From Brachionus koreanus (lineage: Eukaryota > Rotifera > Eurotatoria > Ploima > Brachionidae), in assembly GCA_016987375.1 (NCBI GenBank), contig PJRA01000216.1:1725103-1789102 (forward strand): a stretch of DNA of 64,000 nt, given 5' to 3'. Each line of letters starts with the position of its first letter. Position 1 is the stretch's first letter. Positions 47,318 through 60,400 of the stretch are shown here, piece by piece. The position numbers were made by a program, and so were the translations under genes. The notes below the pieces were generated by a model, which was not told the DNA's origin, made no database searches, and was given only the letters and a program-made list of their open reading frames with translations.

Positions 47318-49527
47318 GTTAAAACTAGAGGAAATAGTTTTAGGCCAAATAAAGAACTTGTTAAAAAATGTTTGTTAACGCCCAATTTCTTCACTAATAG
47401 AGTTGCAAAAAGGATTAGAGCAAATTACCAACATTTTGGGATTAAAAAAAGCTTTAAAAAGTACTGGATTATTTACTTTTAAAAAAAAAAGATGCTCTAA
47501 AAAATAAGAGAACATTTTGCATTACGAAAGAAATTATTATTGAATTTGTGCTCATTTTTTGATTACATAAAAAATTTTAATGATCACCGTATTTTTTTTA
47601 TGAAATAAATTACTATGAATTATTTTCGCTTCAACTGAAAATTTACAAAGAGAGATTTGAAATTTATTGCAAGTGTTGCTTTGATTGTTACAAACATAAA
47701 ATCTTTTTTTTTTTTAAATCAATCCGTACAACAATAGAAAGATATTCAAATGCCCAAAAATATTGAAGTGATGAGACTGACTTGGTTGAGAACAGTTCTT
47801 TTAAGAACGGCTTTGCTGAGAAAGGTGAGGTTGAAATTATAAGAATATCAATGAAATAACAAGTACAATCAGTCAGATAAGTTTTGAAAAAGCCAAATCA
47901 AGATCAACTGAATATCATAAATTGTAATTTCAATTAAAAATACAAGTAAGCTTTAAAATCGAGGTAAAAGTTATCATTATTTTTTAATCGCATTAAATAA
48001 AAAAATGATCACATAATTTATAATTACTTTATTTTGATCACAATGATTCATATTGATTTTGGGATCAATGATATTAACCAAACCATCATTATTATTAAGA
48101 TCATACTTACATAATAAAAATTTCCAAGACTTTTTGAAAAAAGTCATTACAAGTCATCTGCAAGTCGTGACTTTTACTTTTTGAATTTGGTTGATCATTA
48201 AAAAAATTGACTCAATTTATGTTATTTATCAAACCATCTTGCAAAGTTGCTTTTTACTAAAATTTATAGAATTAGAAAATTAAAAATTTTGAATTTAAGC
48301 TCTTTAAAAAAAATTGTCCCTTCTAGTTGAATTTTTAAAATAGCATGGACCAGCTCTGTTGACAAATTTCGTTTATTTACCTTTTTTACATTTAATTCTT
48401 AATTTATATTCTAAAAATAACGTAAGAAATAAAACTGTTTTTAATTATTGACTCAAATTAGATTTATACCAACGAAAATTATGAAAAAGTGTATATTTTC
48501 CCTTTTATTTTTAGGTAAATTCAAGTATTTTTTTTTAAATAAATGATCTTACTTAATTTAACGTTAATTAATGTATTTAGCGTAAAATTACATAAAAATC
48601 AAAGCACTTTTATATATAAATAAATAAAAATTTTCCTTTAAAAATTTTCTAAATAAAGTTATTTATTTTAGTCAAAAGGAAGTTTTATTTGGAATTTTTT
48701 CTTTGATAGCAGTACAGTCTTAGCAGTACAGTATAGTATTTTCTTTTTTAAATAACATTTATAAACATGCATCATACTTTTTGATAATTAATTAAAATAT
48801 TTGATATGACAAAAAATAAAAATCAAAATCTTGTTGCTATATCAGATATAAAATATTTCATCATTTAGATGTTTAATTAAAAAATTTGCATTCTTCAAAA
48901 AATCTAGCCATCATTTTAAATATTACTTGATTTATGATAGTAAAAGATGGAGTAAATTAAAATCATAATTACAGTAAATTTATAATCCTACTAGTCTGAA
49001 AACTAAATGAAAAATTATTCGAAAAAAATTTTATCTCAATGCTCGTATTATACAATTCAATTATTCTTACATTTTAAAAAAGGTTTATTTCATTGCTTCA
49101 GTTGTGTAAAGATGAAAATTTTTAAGATAGAATTAATATATTTTAAAAGTAGTTTTATGATTTTTCTGTCAAATTTAGTGTCATATTGCGATTAGAATTT
49201 TTTCAAAAGCACTCATATACTTTAATTTGAAAAAATCATGTTTTCAAGCTTTTTATTGGAAATTATTTTTCTTTTTAAATGCAGTGCTATGCACAGTGAA
49301 ATTTCAATTTTTTAAGCATAAATTCTTTGCAACGTTATAGGCGCTCTTCAAATTAAAAGCAGTATACTTATTTAATTTTGCTTGATCTTATTTCTATCTT
49401 ATGTTTTTATTGCTGCATAAATTTAAATTTAATAAAAAATTTATTTAAATCCCCCAGTATCCGATTTATTTTTAATCAATTTTCTTTAAAAATTTTTTTT
49501 TTTAAGTCATTTTTTATATTTTGTGTA
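47318..49527. other. AT-rich region upstream of CTDNEP1
   Basis: It starts with a short open stretch (47320-47480, containing NKELVKKCLLTPNFF) that is denser in coding-like sequence than its surroundings but matches no family I recognise; it may be a transposon relic. The rest is AT-rich, and the CTDNEP1 promoter should be near 49500. Confidence 0.35.
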
Positions 49528-51672
49528 ATGACAATAGCATCTTTTTTAATGAGTTTACAATACATAATCTTATTTCTCACAAAACTATGGACATTTATTA
49601 CTATGCTGTTCAAAAAAAAATTTCGAAAGGTGAGTAAAATTACGCTCAGCTATATTTTTACTTACTATCTTTAATTAAAGGTGATTCAACATCAAGCAAT
49701 CACTTATGTTATGTGCCCATTGTCACCATCTTCCCAATACAGATTAAGTAATTTTAAAACAACAATTAATAAAAACAAATTCAAGAAAATTTTGAAGGTA
49801 TGGTTCAGAAAAAAATTCTAGTATTAGATCTTGACGAAACTTTAATTCACTCTCATCACGATGGTCTTGTTAGGCCAGCAGTGAAGCCAGGGACACCACC
49901 TGATTTTATTTTAAGAGTAAAGTTCGAATTTATTGCTAGTATTTCGAATAAATATTTGAAATAAATAGGTCGAAATTGACAGACATCCTGTCAGATTTTA
50001 TGTCTATAAACGTCCGCATGTTGATTATTTTCTTAGTGTAGTGAGTCAATGGTTCGAATTAGTTGTTTTTACGGCAAGTATGGAAATATACGGTGCCGCT
50101 GTTGCCGATAAACTAGACAATAGACGTGGCATGCTCAGACGAAGATACTACCGACAGGTTTAACTAATTTAAAATCTAGTTTACAATTGCTAAAAATGTT
50201 CTTTAGCATTGCACACTTGATGTAGGAAGTTATACTAAAGATTTATCAGCAATATGCAGCGATTTATCTAAAATATTTATTCTTGACAATTCACCTGGTG
50301 CTTACCGAGGGTATCCAGGTAAATTAAGTTATTTACTAAAGAAAGCAAATGGCTCCCAACACAATTTTATTATTCTCTTGTTTTATTTGTCGGTTTTATT
50401 CTTTATTAAATTTAAAAAAATTTACAACTCTTTAAAAATTAAAATGTTTTTTTATTAAATCGACTGATATAATTATTGCATTCTAAAATTTATTCTATTC
50501 TGTGCAATTATTTAAAGCATATACAGCATTCGTCAGTGATCATTGATAGTGTTAAATTGGTAAAAATTTTATATTTTTAGAAAAATTTAAAATTTTTAAG
50601 TTTTGTAAGCAGAAAAAATTTATTGGTTTTGTGTAATTTTTTCAACAGTACAGAACAAAATGCTAAAAGCTTTTATATTTTTTTTTGAAAATCAAAAGGA
50701 AGTTCTGTAAATTCAACTTTAATACTAGAAAGTCCAGCAGAGTATTAGTAAAAAATTCATATTTAGTTATTAGACAGATAAAATTTTTTCTGAAAATAAA
50801 TTAAAATTTTTGAAGAATTAAAAACAAAGAGCTATCTTATATAATTTTATTTCTAACACAAAATATTTTAGTTTCAATTTTTATAAAGGGGTTTAAAAAG
50901 CTTCTCGGGTTTTCTATTGATGCAACTATGAATGTTGAACTATATTTCATTAAGAGAATTATTAAAAACCTCTAGAAAAAAGTTAAAATTACACAAAACG
51001 GACACATTGAAATTTATCATCAAAATTATATTATTATACTCAATAATCTTTATTTTTTATAATTAAAAAAATTTACGCAGAAGTATTTTTAATTTTACAA
51101 AAACATGCTAAACCAAACTCAGGTATTGTGCATTGTACAAGCATAAATTTTTGTACAAATTTGAAGATGAAAATTTAAATTAAAAATTGAATATTTATTT
51201 AGAAAAAATGCTTCGGAATAAAATTTTCCTAAAAAAAATTTTTAATGGTAATTTTTGAGAATGAACATTTTAATTTGATCATAAACTCTAATTTTTCAAT
51301 TTTAAAATTTTTTTTCTTAAATCATTGAGTTTCATGTAAGTTATTAACTAGTGTTTTTGACTTCGGTCTCTATTTCAAATAAGTCAAACTTCAATTAAGC
51401 AGATATTTTTTAAATCATATTAAATGAAATAATATTTTTGCAAAAACTAATTATTTATTCTGTTATTTATTCTAATTTTGTCATTTGTTTTAAATATTTT
51501 TTCTTTTTAAATAAAAAATTCCATTTTAGATAACGCAATACCGATTAAATCCTGGTTTTCGGATCCGACTGACACAGCATTACTCAACCTCCTGCCATTT
51601 TTGGACTCATTGCGATTTTGTTCAGATGTTCGATCAGTCTTGGGAAGAAATTTAAACAACCATCGAAGTTAA
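49528..51672 (+). CDS. ctdnep1: CTD nuclear envelope phosphatase 1 (Dullard)
   Basis: Exons: 49528-49629, 49681-49747, 49798-49916, 49969-50157, 50207-50318, 51530-51672; 243 aa against 244 in human, phases consistent. It is a HAD-type Ser/Thr phosphatase of the nuclear envelope/ER that acts on lipin. The start at 49528 gives a 34-residue first exon with the N-terminal membrane helix and KLW, as in human; upstream in-frame sequence is not needed. The catalytic motif DLDETL has nucleophile D67 and D69. Other blocks: [76 protein letters not shown] and [17 protein letters not shown]. The last intron is 1.2 kb; the others are about 50 nt. Confidence 0.96.
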
Positions 51673-52414
51673 TAAATAAATTTTTGGTTAATCTTTATCA
51701 TCTAATAAAAATAAGTTGTGTAGAAATTCTTATACATATAAAATTTAGACTTGATTTTTTAACCAAAAATGGAAGAAGACAATTTCCGCGTATTAAATTT
51801 AGCTTATTTTTAAATTTTTCTTGGTTCTCTTTTGCATTGAGCCAAACACTAATTAAACGTGTCAAAACTGTAAACTCGATAAAACCTGAAAAGTGATACA
51901 TCGTTTTTATATGTTTTTTTTTTTCGACTATTAATAATTAATCTTTTTTTTTAAATCGAATTGTTTTATTTTTATTTAATTAGAATGAAAAGAGCTCAAA
52001 TTTAATTGCTTTAAAATGGCAGGTGATCGTTTCGTTTAACTAAAATATCTAGGTCTGGGAGAATCGGCATATTCTGTCCAAAATTATAATTTCTTGTTTT
52101 GTTGTTTAAATTTTGTTCAGAATTTAAATATATATAAAAAAATATATCGACTTTCTTATCTAAAAATTTATCTTATATGATAATTTATTATTAAAAAAAA
52201 TAGAGTATTTTTTACAAAATTTGATTAATTTTGGTTGTTTAAAATGTAAAATATTTTTCAACGATCAGTAGTTTATATTATTTATATTAAATAAATTTAA
52301 ATTATTAAATAAAATTTTTTTAAATAATTTTTTTTTTCAAATATGAAAATAAAAATTAAATTTATAAAATTAATCAATAAAATCCAACAATGAAATAATT
52401 TATACAAATTTTTG
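51673..52414. other. Spacer between CTDNEP1 and IFT88
   Basis: 3' end of CTDNEP1 followed by IFT88 upstream sequence. No other gene was seen; the frames at 51618-51901 are shadows of the CTDNEP1 end and AT-rich DNA. Confidence 0.4.
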
Positions 52415-52428
52415 GTTACCATAGAAAC
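52415..52428 (+). promoter_or_regulatory. RFX X-box upstream of IFT88
   Basis: GTTACC AT AGAAAC lies 119 bp before the IFT88 ATG. It fits the RFX/DAF-19 X-box pattern GTHNYYATRRNAAC at every position and differs from the stricter RGYAAC half-site at one base. X-boxes at about this distance control intraflagellar transport genes in nematodes and vertebrates. The match to both position and gene class makes a functional site likely, though untested. Confidence 0.7.
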
Positions 52429-52546
52429 GAATGAAAATGTGAAGGGCAAATTTTGGAAAAAATACTGTAGAATTTTTAATAAACTTATTTTCAAAATTTT
52501 TCAAAAAAAGACTCATCGATCTAAAATTTTTTACTAGAATTTTAAA

Positions 52547-55500
52547 ATGAGTGACGACGATCTTTATGGAGGCTACAATGACGATGACTCTCCATTTAAC
52601 ACAGAGGTATTTTTTAGCTTTATGATTAGAAACTAGCACACATATTTTGATTTTTCATAGAATTTGAACTATGATCAGCAGTTTCAACAAGCAGTAGCCA
52701 AGACTAGTGCGGGAAGGCGACCTCCTCCAGTAAACAATAAAAAAAATTTAAATAAATTTTTAAAATTTGAATTTTTAAGACCGGAATGAGAGGAATTCCA
52801 ACTGCTGGCTTTAATAAACAGCCAGTAATGCTAGGCAAAACTGGGGTTCCTGGAACAGCTATGAAGCGTGGAATCGGAACTGCTTCTAGCGGCGGAGGAA
52901 GACCCATGACAGCAGTTACAGGCGCTGGATTCAACTCTAGCAAAAATATGGTCGCTGGTATAGATCCTTCTTCTTCAATTACCATGACTCTAGAGCCTAA
53001 AATAGAATCGTATATTATTAATTAAATAAAATTTTTTTATTAATTTTTTTCATTTTTTTAGTGAAGAAGAGAAAATAAAAAACTTAGAGAAAAATGTATC
53101 TCAACTAGCTGAAGAAAGTTGCTTCGCTTCTGAAGATAATGATAAACAAGCCGTATTATTTTTACATTGGTAAAAACTAGTTTTTATTGTTCTAAAATAG
53201 GCAATGGAAAAAGCAAAAGAAGCTTATAGAAAAGAGCGTCTAATTATCAAGCAAAGAGAAGAAAAAAATTTAACAGATCAAACAAATACAGAGCTAACCG
53301 GATTTGTAATTAAACGGTTAATTAAATTTTCAAAAATTTAATTTTAAAATTTAGATTTTATTGAATGTTGCCTGTCAATATGCCAATGCTGGAAATCATG
53401 CAGAAGGACTGAATATCTACAATATTTTAACCAAAAATAAAATATTCCAACTATCTGGCCGGCTTAAGACAAATATTGGAAATATTTTTTTTCAACAAAA
53501 GCAATATTTGAAAGCAATTAAAATGTATCGAATGGCTCTCGATCAAATTCCAATCACTAATCAAGAACTAAAGTACAAATAGAATTATTTTTAAATTTAA
53601 ATTTAAATTTATTCATTTAAATTTTAAAGACTGCAAATTCATCGAAATATCGCATTGAGTTTTATCAAAATGGGACAATTTAATGATGCTGCAACTAATT
53701 ATGAAATAATTTTCAAAGATAGACCAGATTTGAAAATTGGTTTTAATCTTCTTTTGTGCTACTATGCATTAGGGGATCGTAACCGAATGAAACAGTGCTT
53801 TCTAGAACTCTTGAAAATACCTCTTAAGATTCCAGATGATGATGACTATCAGTCACATCCTACTGATCAACAGGCTAATTTGGTTCTAGAAGTCACCAGA
53901 GATGATAAATTGAGACGATATGAAAGAAAAAAGTAATATGAAAATTTTATATTTTTAATTTTAACAAGCTTTGTCTTGAAGAAAACGCGAAATTGAGCAT
54001 TGTATTGTCACAGCTGTTAAGTTGATTGCACCGGCCATTGACACTGACTTTGCAACTGGATACGAATTGTAATTTTAATCAAAAAAAAAATAAAATATTT
54101 TAATATAAAAGATATTTTAAATTTTAGCTGTATTGAACAAGTTAAAATGTCCGAATACAAAGATTTAGCGCATGACCTTGAAATTCAAAAAGCAATCGTT
54201 TATCTAAAGGCCAAAAATTTTAGCATGGCAATAGAGACTTTAAAAGATTTTGAAAAAAGAGACATTAAAGTGGCCAGTTCGGCCGCAACTAATCTTTCAT
54301 TTCTTTACTATTTGGAAAAAGATTTACAGAATGCTCATAAATATGCAGATTTGTCTCTGAGAGCGGACAAATATAATCCAGCTGGTAATTGAATAAAAGA
54401 AAGCAAAATAGGATTTTTTTTAAATATTTTTTTTAGCATTGACTAATAAAGGAAATTGTTATTATGCTGAGAGTGAGTTTGAAAGAGCCAAGCATTTTTA
54501 CGAAGATGCGCTTAAGGTTGACGCGTCCTGTGTCGAAGCATTGTACAATTTAGGCTTGACGTATAGCAAAATTGGCCTATATGAGCAGGCTTTGGATCAG
54601 TTTTTTAAATTGCATGCAATGCAAAGAAACAACACACAGATATATGTTAAAATAGCGGAGATAAATGCCAAAAAAACTGATTACGATCAAGCTGAAAATT
54701 GGTATATGCAGGCACTTAGGGCTCATCCAAAAGACAGCGAACTATTGAAATGCATAGGCAACATTTTTGATGAACAAGGTGATAGATCTCAGGCGTTCCA
54801 ATATTATCATGATGTAAATTGAATAGAATTTAAAATATGCTCATAGATTTATTTTACTTGATTAAGGCTTATAGATTTGATCCTTCAAATCTTCAGACTA
54901 TTGAGTGGCTTGGAACCTATTACATAGATTCTCAATATCCGGAAAAAGCGGTTGAATATTTTGAAAAAGCTGCTCTTGGAAGACCTAGTCAAGTCAAATG
55001 GCATTTGATGGTGGCTAGTTGCTATAGAAAAAGTGGAAATTATGCAGCTGCTTTGGAAAAATATAAAATGATTCATACAAGATTTCCTGATAATACCGAA
55101 TGTACTTTTTTGATCGCCAAGTTTTTGATTTCAAAATTTTATCTAATTTTTTGTCTAGGTCTTAAATTTCTGGTTCGTATTTGTTCTGATTTGGGTTACA
55201 CTCAAGAGGCTCAAGAGTTTGCTAATAAATTGAAAAAAGCAGAAAAAATGATTGAAGTCAAACAAGCGGTTTGAAATTTTTTTTAAATTAAAATAAAATT
55301 GCTCTATTGCCTTTATATAAATTATTATATGCTTTTTTTTAGAGGATATCAAGTAGTGATAAGCGTAAAATGCTAATTAAAGGTCGAAAGAGCACTTTTG
55401 AAGGTAAAAATTTCATTATACTAAATAACTAATTTTTCTTTAACTAAAAACAGAGAATATCGAGTTCGGAAAAACGAAAAGATTTTTTAAAAGGTCGTAA

Positions 55501-55919
55501 AATATCAAATGATTCTCAGAATAAACATAAATCTATTGGTAAATAATAAGTTAGAATGATTAGTTTATGTCAAGTGTTGTTTAATGTTGAATTTTCTGTT
55601 CAAATTTTGCTTCAATTATTTTAGTGCTAATTTTTATTTCTTTTAAGATCAAGATGTTCCCTTATTGCAGCATCAAGAAAGCAAAGAAAATTCTACTCGA
55701 ATGTCGAATAGTAGAGGTGGAAGTGGCAGAAGTCAGAAAAAAATTGATCTTAACACTGACGATACGAATATATTAGAAAATCGAGATGAAGAAATACAAA
55801 ACGTTCAACATCAGAATTATTTGGGACATGTACCAAGGCCACAAACGTCAAAAGTTAGAAAAAATCAAGCCCCAGTTACTACGTTTGATATGGATGCAGC
55901 AGATTTGTTACCAGATTAG
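52547..55919 (+). CDS. ift88: Intraflagellar transport protein IFT88 (TPR protein), 15 exons
   Basis: Exons: 52547-52606, 52661-52729, 52780-53009, 53062-53152, 53201-53305, 53355-53572, 53630-53932, 53982-54068, 54128-54384, 54437-54813, 54867-55101, 55159-55268, then either 55343-55403 or 55454-55538, then 55648-55919. The product is 824 or 832 aa (human ~824-833). IFT88 is a core IFT-B subunit needed to build cilia. The N-terminus MSDDDLYGGYNDD is followed by a Gly-rich linker with GTAMKRGIGTA and RPMTAVTGAGF. Then come TPR arrays, for example YRMALDQIP, YNPAALTNKGN, SCVEALYNLGLTYSKIG, GDRSQAFQYYHDAYR, IEWLGTYYID and QVKWHLMVASCYRKSGNY. The C-terminus carries the conserved RPQTSK and DLLPD. 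Intron 11 (55102-55158) is 57 nt, in frame and stop-free. An X-box precedes the gene. Confidence 0.96.
55343..55538 (+). other. ift88: Pair of mutually exclusive IFT88 exons
   Basis: Exon 13a (55343-55403, 61 nt) encodes RISSSDKRKMLIKGRKS.. and exon 13b (55454-55538, 85 nt) encodes RISSSEKRKDFLKGRKIS... They are clearly a tandem exon duplication, 50 nt apart. Both start in phase 0 and end in phase 1 (final G before GTAAAA/GTAAAT). Either can therefore link exon 12 to exon 15. Including both shifts the frame and reaches a stop within 13b. Confidence 0.85.
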
Positions 55920-56331
55920 AAATAATTATTCGATTTATTTAAATTTTAAATTTGGATTCTTTTTTGAAATAAAACTTATATCTAACTTTTATTAATTTAT
56001 TTAATTTTTTTATATCTATTTGCAAAAATTCTTGACGATTTTTTAAATTATCTTGTTGAGCATGATCATTGAATTTTATAATTAACTTCAATTTGATGAT
56101 GTATTGAGTTTTTAGGATTTTTTTTTTCAAAATTATAAATTTAAACACAAATTACATAAAAAATTTTTATTAGAAAATCTGTTTCTCTCAGATATAAATT
56201 AGTAATTAATCAAGTTTTATTAATTTGAGTCAAAAAATTTTGCGTTCTTTTTAATTTTTTAATTTTATAAAGAAAAAAGCAATAATTAGCTAATCTTAAT
56301 AATATAAACCATTGTGTTAAAAAGTCTCTAA
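55920..56331. other. IFT88 3' flank
   Basis: AT-rich, no exon. The 3' UTR and polyadenylation region of IFT88 are expected here. Confidence 0.4.
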
Positions 56332-57145
56332 CTAGCTATTAAAGAGCAGTTCGATACCACTCTTGTACCATTCACGGCTCTTCGACGATCTTCTTTAACT
56401 TGGTTTTAGTCTAAATAAAATGGCTTCGTCTAAGAAAAAGAGTTATTGATTGAAAAGGATGGTAATAAAAAAGAGAAAGATCTGGTCTCTTTGCTGATTG
56501 ATCATTTCAGGCTCTTCTATTTTTGCGATTGTTCTTTTAGCTGTATAGGTCAAGCATTATCAAACAAGAAACAAACCTAGCTTTCGATATTTTTTTTGAA
56601 GTGAAGCAAACATTTATTCTAACTGTTCGGAATAAAGTTCTGAATTTATAGCATGACTTTCTGGTACCAGCTCAATGTGTATTACATCTCGGAAATTCCA
56701 CCAAACAGACAACTTAACCTTTTTATCAGAGGGCCCTCTTTTTACCACTGGCTTAGCTGGTTGTGATGGATCAAAACATTGATTTTTGTTATCATAATTT
56801 GGAAAATAGATCCAATTCTTTTCACAAGTAATGATCCATCTGAAAAACATTTAATTTACAGAATTTTTAAGTAGTTTCCTAAAAATTTAATTTGTTATTG
56901 AGTATCGAAATCTGTCAAATCATGAAGAAAAACTCCGTTAGCTTTTTTAATCAATTTAAAATGAAGCTTTATAGTCGATTGTGATGTGTATAGGTTATTT
57001 GACAATTGGCGAGGACTAAATTTGGGGTTGCTCTCAAAAACTGTATGCAGATCAATCTGATTCAGATTGACTAGTCTACCTGATTCTTTCTTCCTTTGAA
57101 TGTTTTAAACTAATCATGTCACCACTTTTGAAAAGTTGTTGATTT
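56332..57145 (-). pseudogene. Decayed mariner-family transposase
   Basis: Minus-strand relic, with pieces in order. LHTVFESNPKFSPRQLSNN and STIKLHFKLIKKANGVFLHD (second helix-turn-helix and linker) lie at about 57080-56900. IITCEKNWIYF, DPSQPAKP and KKVKLSVWWNFRDVIHIEL (region of the first catalytic Asp) lie at 56850-56614. SREWYKSGIELLFNS and a stop form the C-terminal end at 56332. The motif V/I-T-G-D-E-K-W is changed to ITCEKNW, so the first catalytic Asp is lost. The block with NARPHTA is not readable. The copy is inactive and different from the 18.6-kb one. Confidence 0.75.
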
Positions 57146-57430
57146 TTAGGAACTAAGATCATGGTGACCGATTTAAACTTTAACTTTAAACTTATTTATT
57201 TAAATAATAAATAGAAAATGGAACTGGAAATTAGATCACTATTGCCACAAATTTAAAACAATGATTTCTTAAATTATGATAAATGAGTTGGTTTATTGAG
57301 AAACATTCTTGATTTTAAATTAAAGTCTGAAACAGTTTGAATGAGTCATTAATTAATTAAAATTATTTTCAAAATAGTATAATTTAAAAATAAATAAATA
57401 AAATTTATAAATTGAAATTTTTTGGATTAA

Positions 57431-60400
57431 TTAATTTCCATGTACTGCATCTTTATTACATAGAGGACATTTTCTACTTTGCTTTAATAAAAACTAATTA
57501 GAAAATTAATATTTCAAATTTTTAAATACCTTTAGCCAATTAATGATGCAAGAAGAATGAAATTTATGCAAGCACATGAGGCATGTTAGTTTTACGCCTC
57601 TCGTATAATCTTCATAACATATTGAACATTGATTTTCATCATTATTTAGGTTGTTTCCTCTAAATCTAAATGACGGTAGTGATTCTATTTCATGATTATT
57701 TAAGCAGTTATTTGCTATATGTCCACTTTGAACTCTTAAATTCTTTTTTTTTTTAATTTAATTAAATATTTAAGAAAAAAATTTTATAAGAATTTTACTC
57801 GATTATCATTACTAATTTGATTAGATCTAGCTGTTTGTCTACTTAGCGTTTGATTAACATCATTGCTAGCACCTGGTTGATTTGCCATATTTCTCCTAAT
57901 CACTAATACTTGATTCGATCTCGGAATTTGTCTGTTAACAACTTGACTATGATTATTAAAAGTTGTTGATTGATTTGCTTCCTAAGAATTAATATAAAAT
58001 ACTGTAAGAAGCATCTAAATCTAATATTATTAGAGATACAATTCCGGAAATTAACCTTTCATTTCATGTTATCTGATATCAATAGCTATCATTTTTTTGC
58101 TCCTTCTTTAAATCAGCTAATATCAGTCAATATCAGATGTTCAGTAAATATTAGTAGAAAATATTTCAAAAATTTTATTTGTATAAGAAAATTTTTTCTG
58201 TTTGAAAATAGGCAAATTTCTTGAATTTTTTAAAACAATAGTAAAAAGATAACTAAGATTGAAAAAAGTCAGATTTAGGAATGGAAACCCCTGTAAACAC
58301 TATAAATAAAAAGTAAACCTTGTTTATCCAAAAATCAGATCTTTGACTATTATCATTTGAAGATAAATGGGTCAAAGAGTTGGTCCGGTTTTCAGAGAAG
58401 GTTTTTTAGACACCAAAATTTTTTTATTTTTTTAAAATAACATAACTACATAAAATATATATAACTTGACATGTAAAATTTTATATATTTTCATTTAAAT
58501 TATAAAAATTTAATAATTTATATTTTTTAAATTTTGTTTTAAAATTAATCAAAAAGTAGAAATTATAGCGTAAATTTAAAATTTAAATAAACCAAAATAT
58601 TTTTAAAAATAAATTTTTAAATTTTTTTTACTTTTAGTTAATATCAACTTATATTAGCTAAATATATCAATATATCTCTATGTGCAGATGGTGTTGAACA
58701 GATATGGTGTGGAGTGAGAAGTGGTGCAGAAAGTTTGTTGGTGGGATGCATGTACAGACCACCTAAAAGTAATGGTTTTGTCACTATGTGTGTGAATGAT
58801 TCATTAAAAGAGGCAAGGAAAATTATAGAGAATAAAATATATGATGCTGTGGTAGTATGTGGAGATTTCAATTTTCCAGAAATCAGCTGGACATGTGATG
58901 GCGGAAATTCCAGTGGAGAAAATGAGATGCGGTTCTTGGAAGGCTTAGATGAATCGTATATGATTCAATGTGTGGATTTTCCAACATTTATATATGGGAA
59001 AAATGGTGATTCAAGTTTACTTGATCTACTGTTAACGAGTGAGCCTGAAAGAGTTCTGGAAGTCAGGGCCTTGCCACCACTAGTATGTTTTGTTAGAGTG
59101 GAAATTTGCAATGAAAAATGTGAGCACAATATTAACGGAAAAAAAAATAAAAAACGTAAGAAAAGCTGATTTTGACCAAATCAATACTGGTATGAGGTCA
59201 GTGGACTGGAAAAAAGAATTTGTTGGATGGAATGTTAATGAATGTTATGCAAGTTTTCTGAATGAGTATCTGCGACATTATGAGAAACACGTACCGGAGA
59301 AAAGAGAGAATTTGCGTAAGAGCGAAAAATGGATGAACTACGAGATTAATAGAGTAATAAAACTTAAGCATCGAGCTTGGTACAAGATGAAAGCATGTAA
59401 TAAAAGTTCATTTGAAAAATGTAAATATTATTATGGAAAAGTCTGTAGAGAGTTAAAACAAGAATTAAGAAAAGTTAAATCGGATTATGAGAACAGACTG
59501 TCTAAAAAAGCAAAAAGTGATCCGAAACTAATTTATGCCTATGTAAGAAGCAAAATAGGAGTAAAGGAAGAAATAAGAATGTTAAGAACAAAAGAGGGTG
59601 AAGTAACGAGTGACAAAAAACTGATAGCTGAGCTATTAAATGATCAGTTTCATTCAGTCTTTAATAGAGAAACCAATGATAATTTGCCTCATTTTCCTTT
59701 ACGTACATCCTCTACTTTCGATATTGAGAATGTCATACAGGAGCTAAACGAGGATCAGATTGAACGGAGACTAGAGAAATTAAATGGCAACAAATCGATG
59801 GGCACAGACCAAGTACATCCATTGGTACTGAAAAACTGCGCAAAAACGATGTTAGTCCCATTGAAGATAATTTTCGAAAAATCATTAGAGACAGGAAAAA
59901 TCCCAAACGAGTGGAAAAGAGCAAATGTGTCGCCGATCTATAAAAAAGGAAGTAAATTAGAGCCAGTTAATTATCGACCCGTTTCACTTACATCAGTCGC
60001 TTGTAAAGTTCTGGAAGGTATTGTCAGGGACCAACTAATGCTTTACCTTCAAGAGAATAATCTAATAATTGGAAGTCAACATGGATTTGTTCCAAAGAAA
60101 GGATGTGTAACGAACTTCCTTGAAACGCTTGATATGATCACGTCTGAGTTAGCCAAAGGTAACAGTCTGGATGAAATACTATTAGACTTCTCAAAGGCTT
60201 TTGATACGGTACCGCATCAACGACTACTTCATAAACTACGTGGTTATGGGCNNNNNNNNNNNNNNNNNNNNNNNNNNNNNNNNNNNNNNNNNNNNNNNNN
60301 NNNNNNNNNNNNNNNNNNNNNNNNNNNNNNNNNNNNNNNNNNNNNNNNNNNNNNNNNNNNNNNNNNNNNNNNNNNNNNNNNNNNNNNNNNNNNNNNNNNN

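Noticed and set aside
49378..49527. N-terminal extension of CTDNEP1
   Set aside because: No ATG and no conservation; the ATG at 49528 gives a first exon of the same length as in human.
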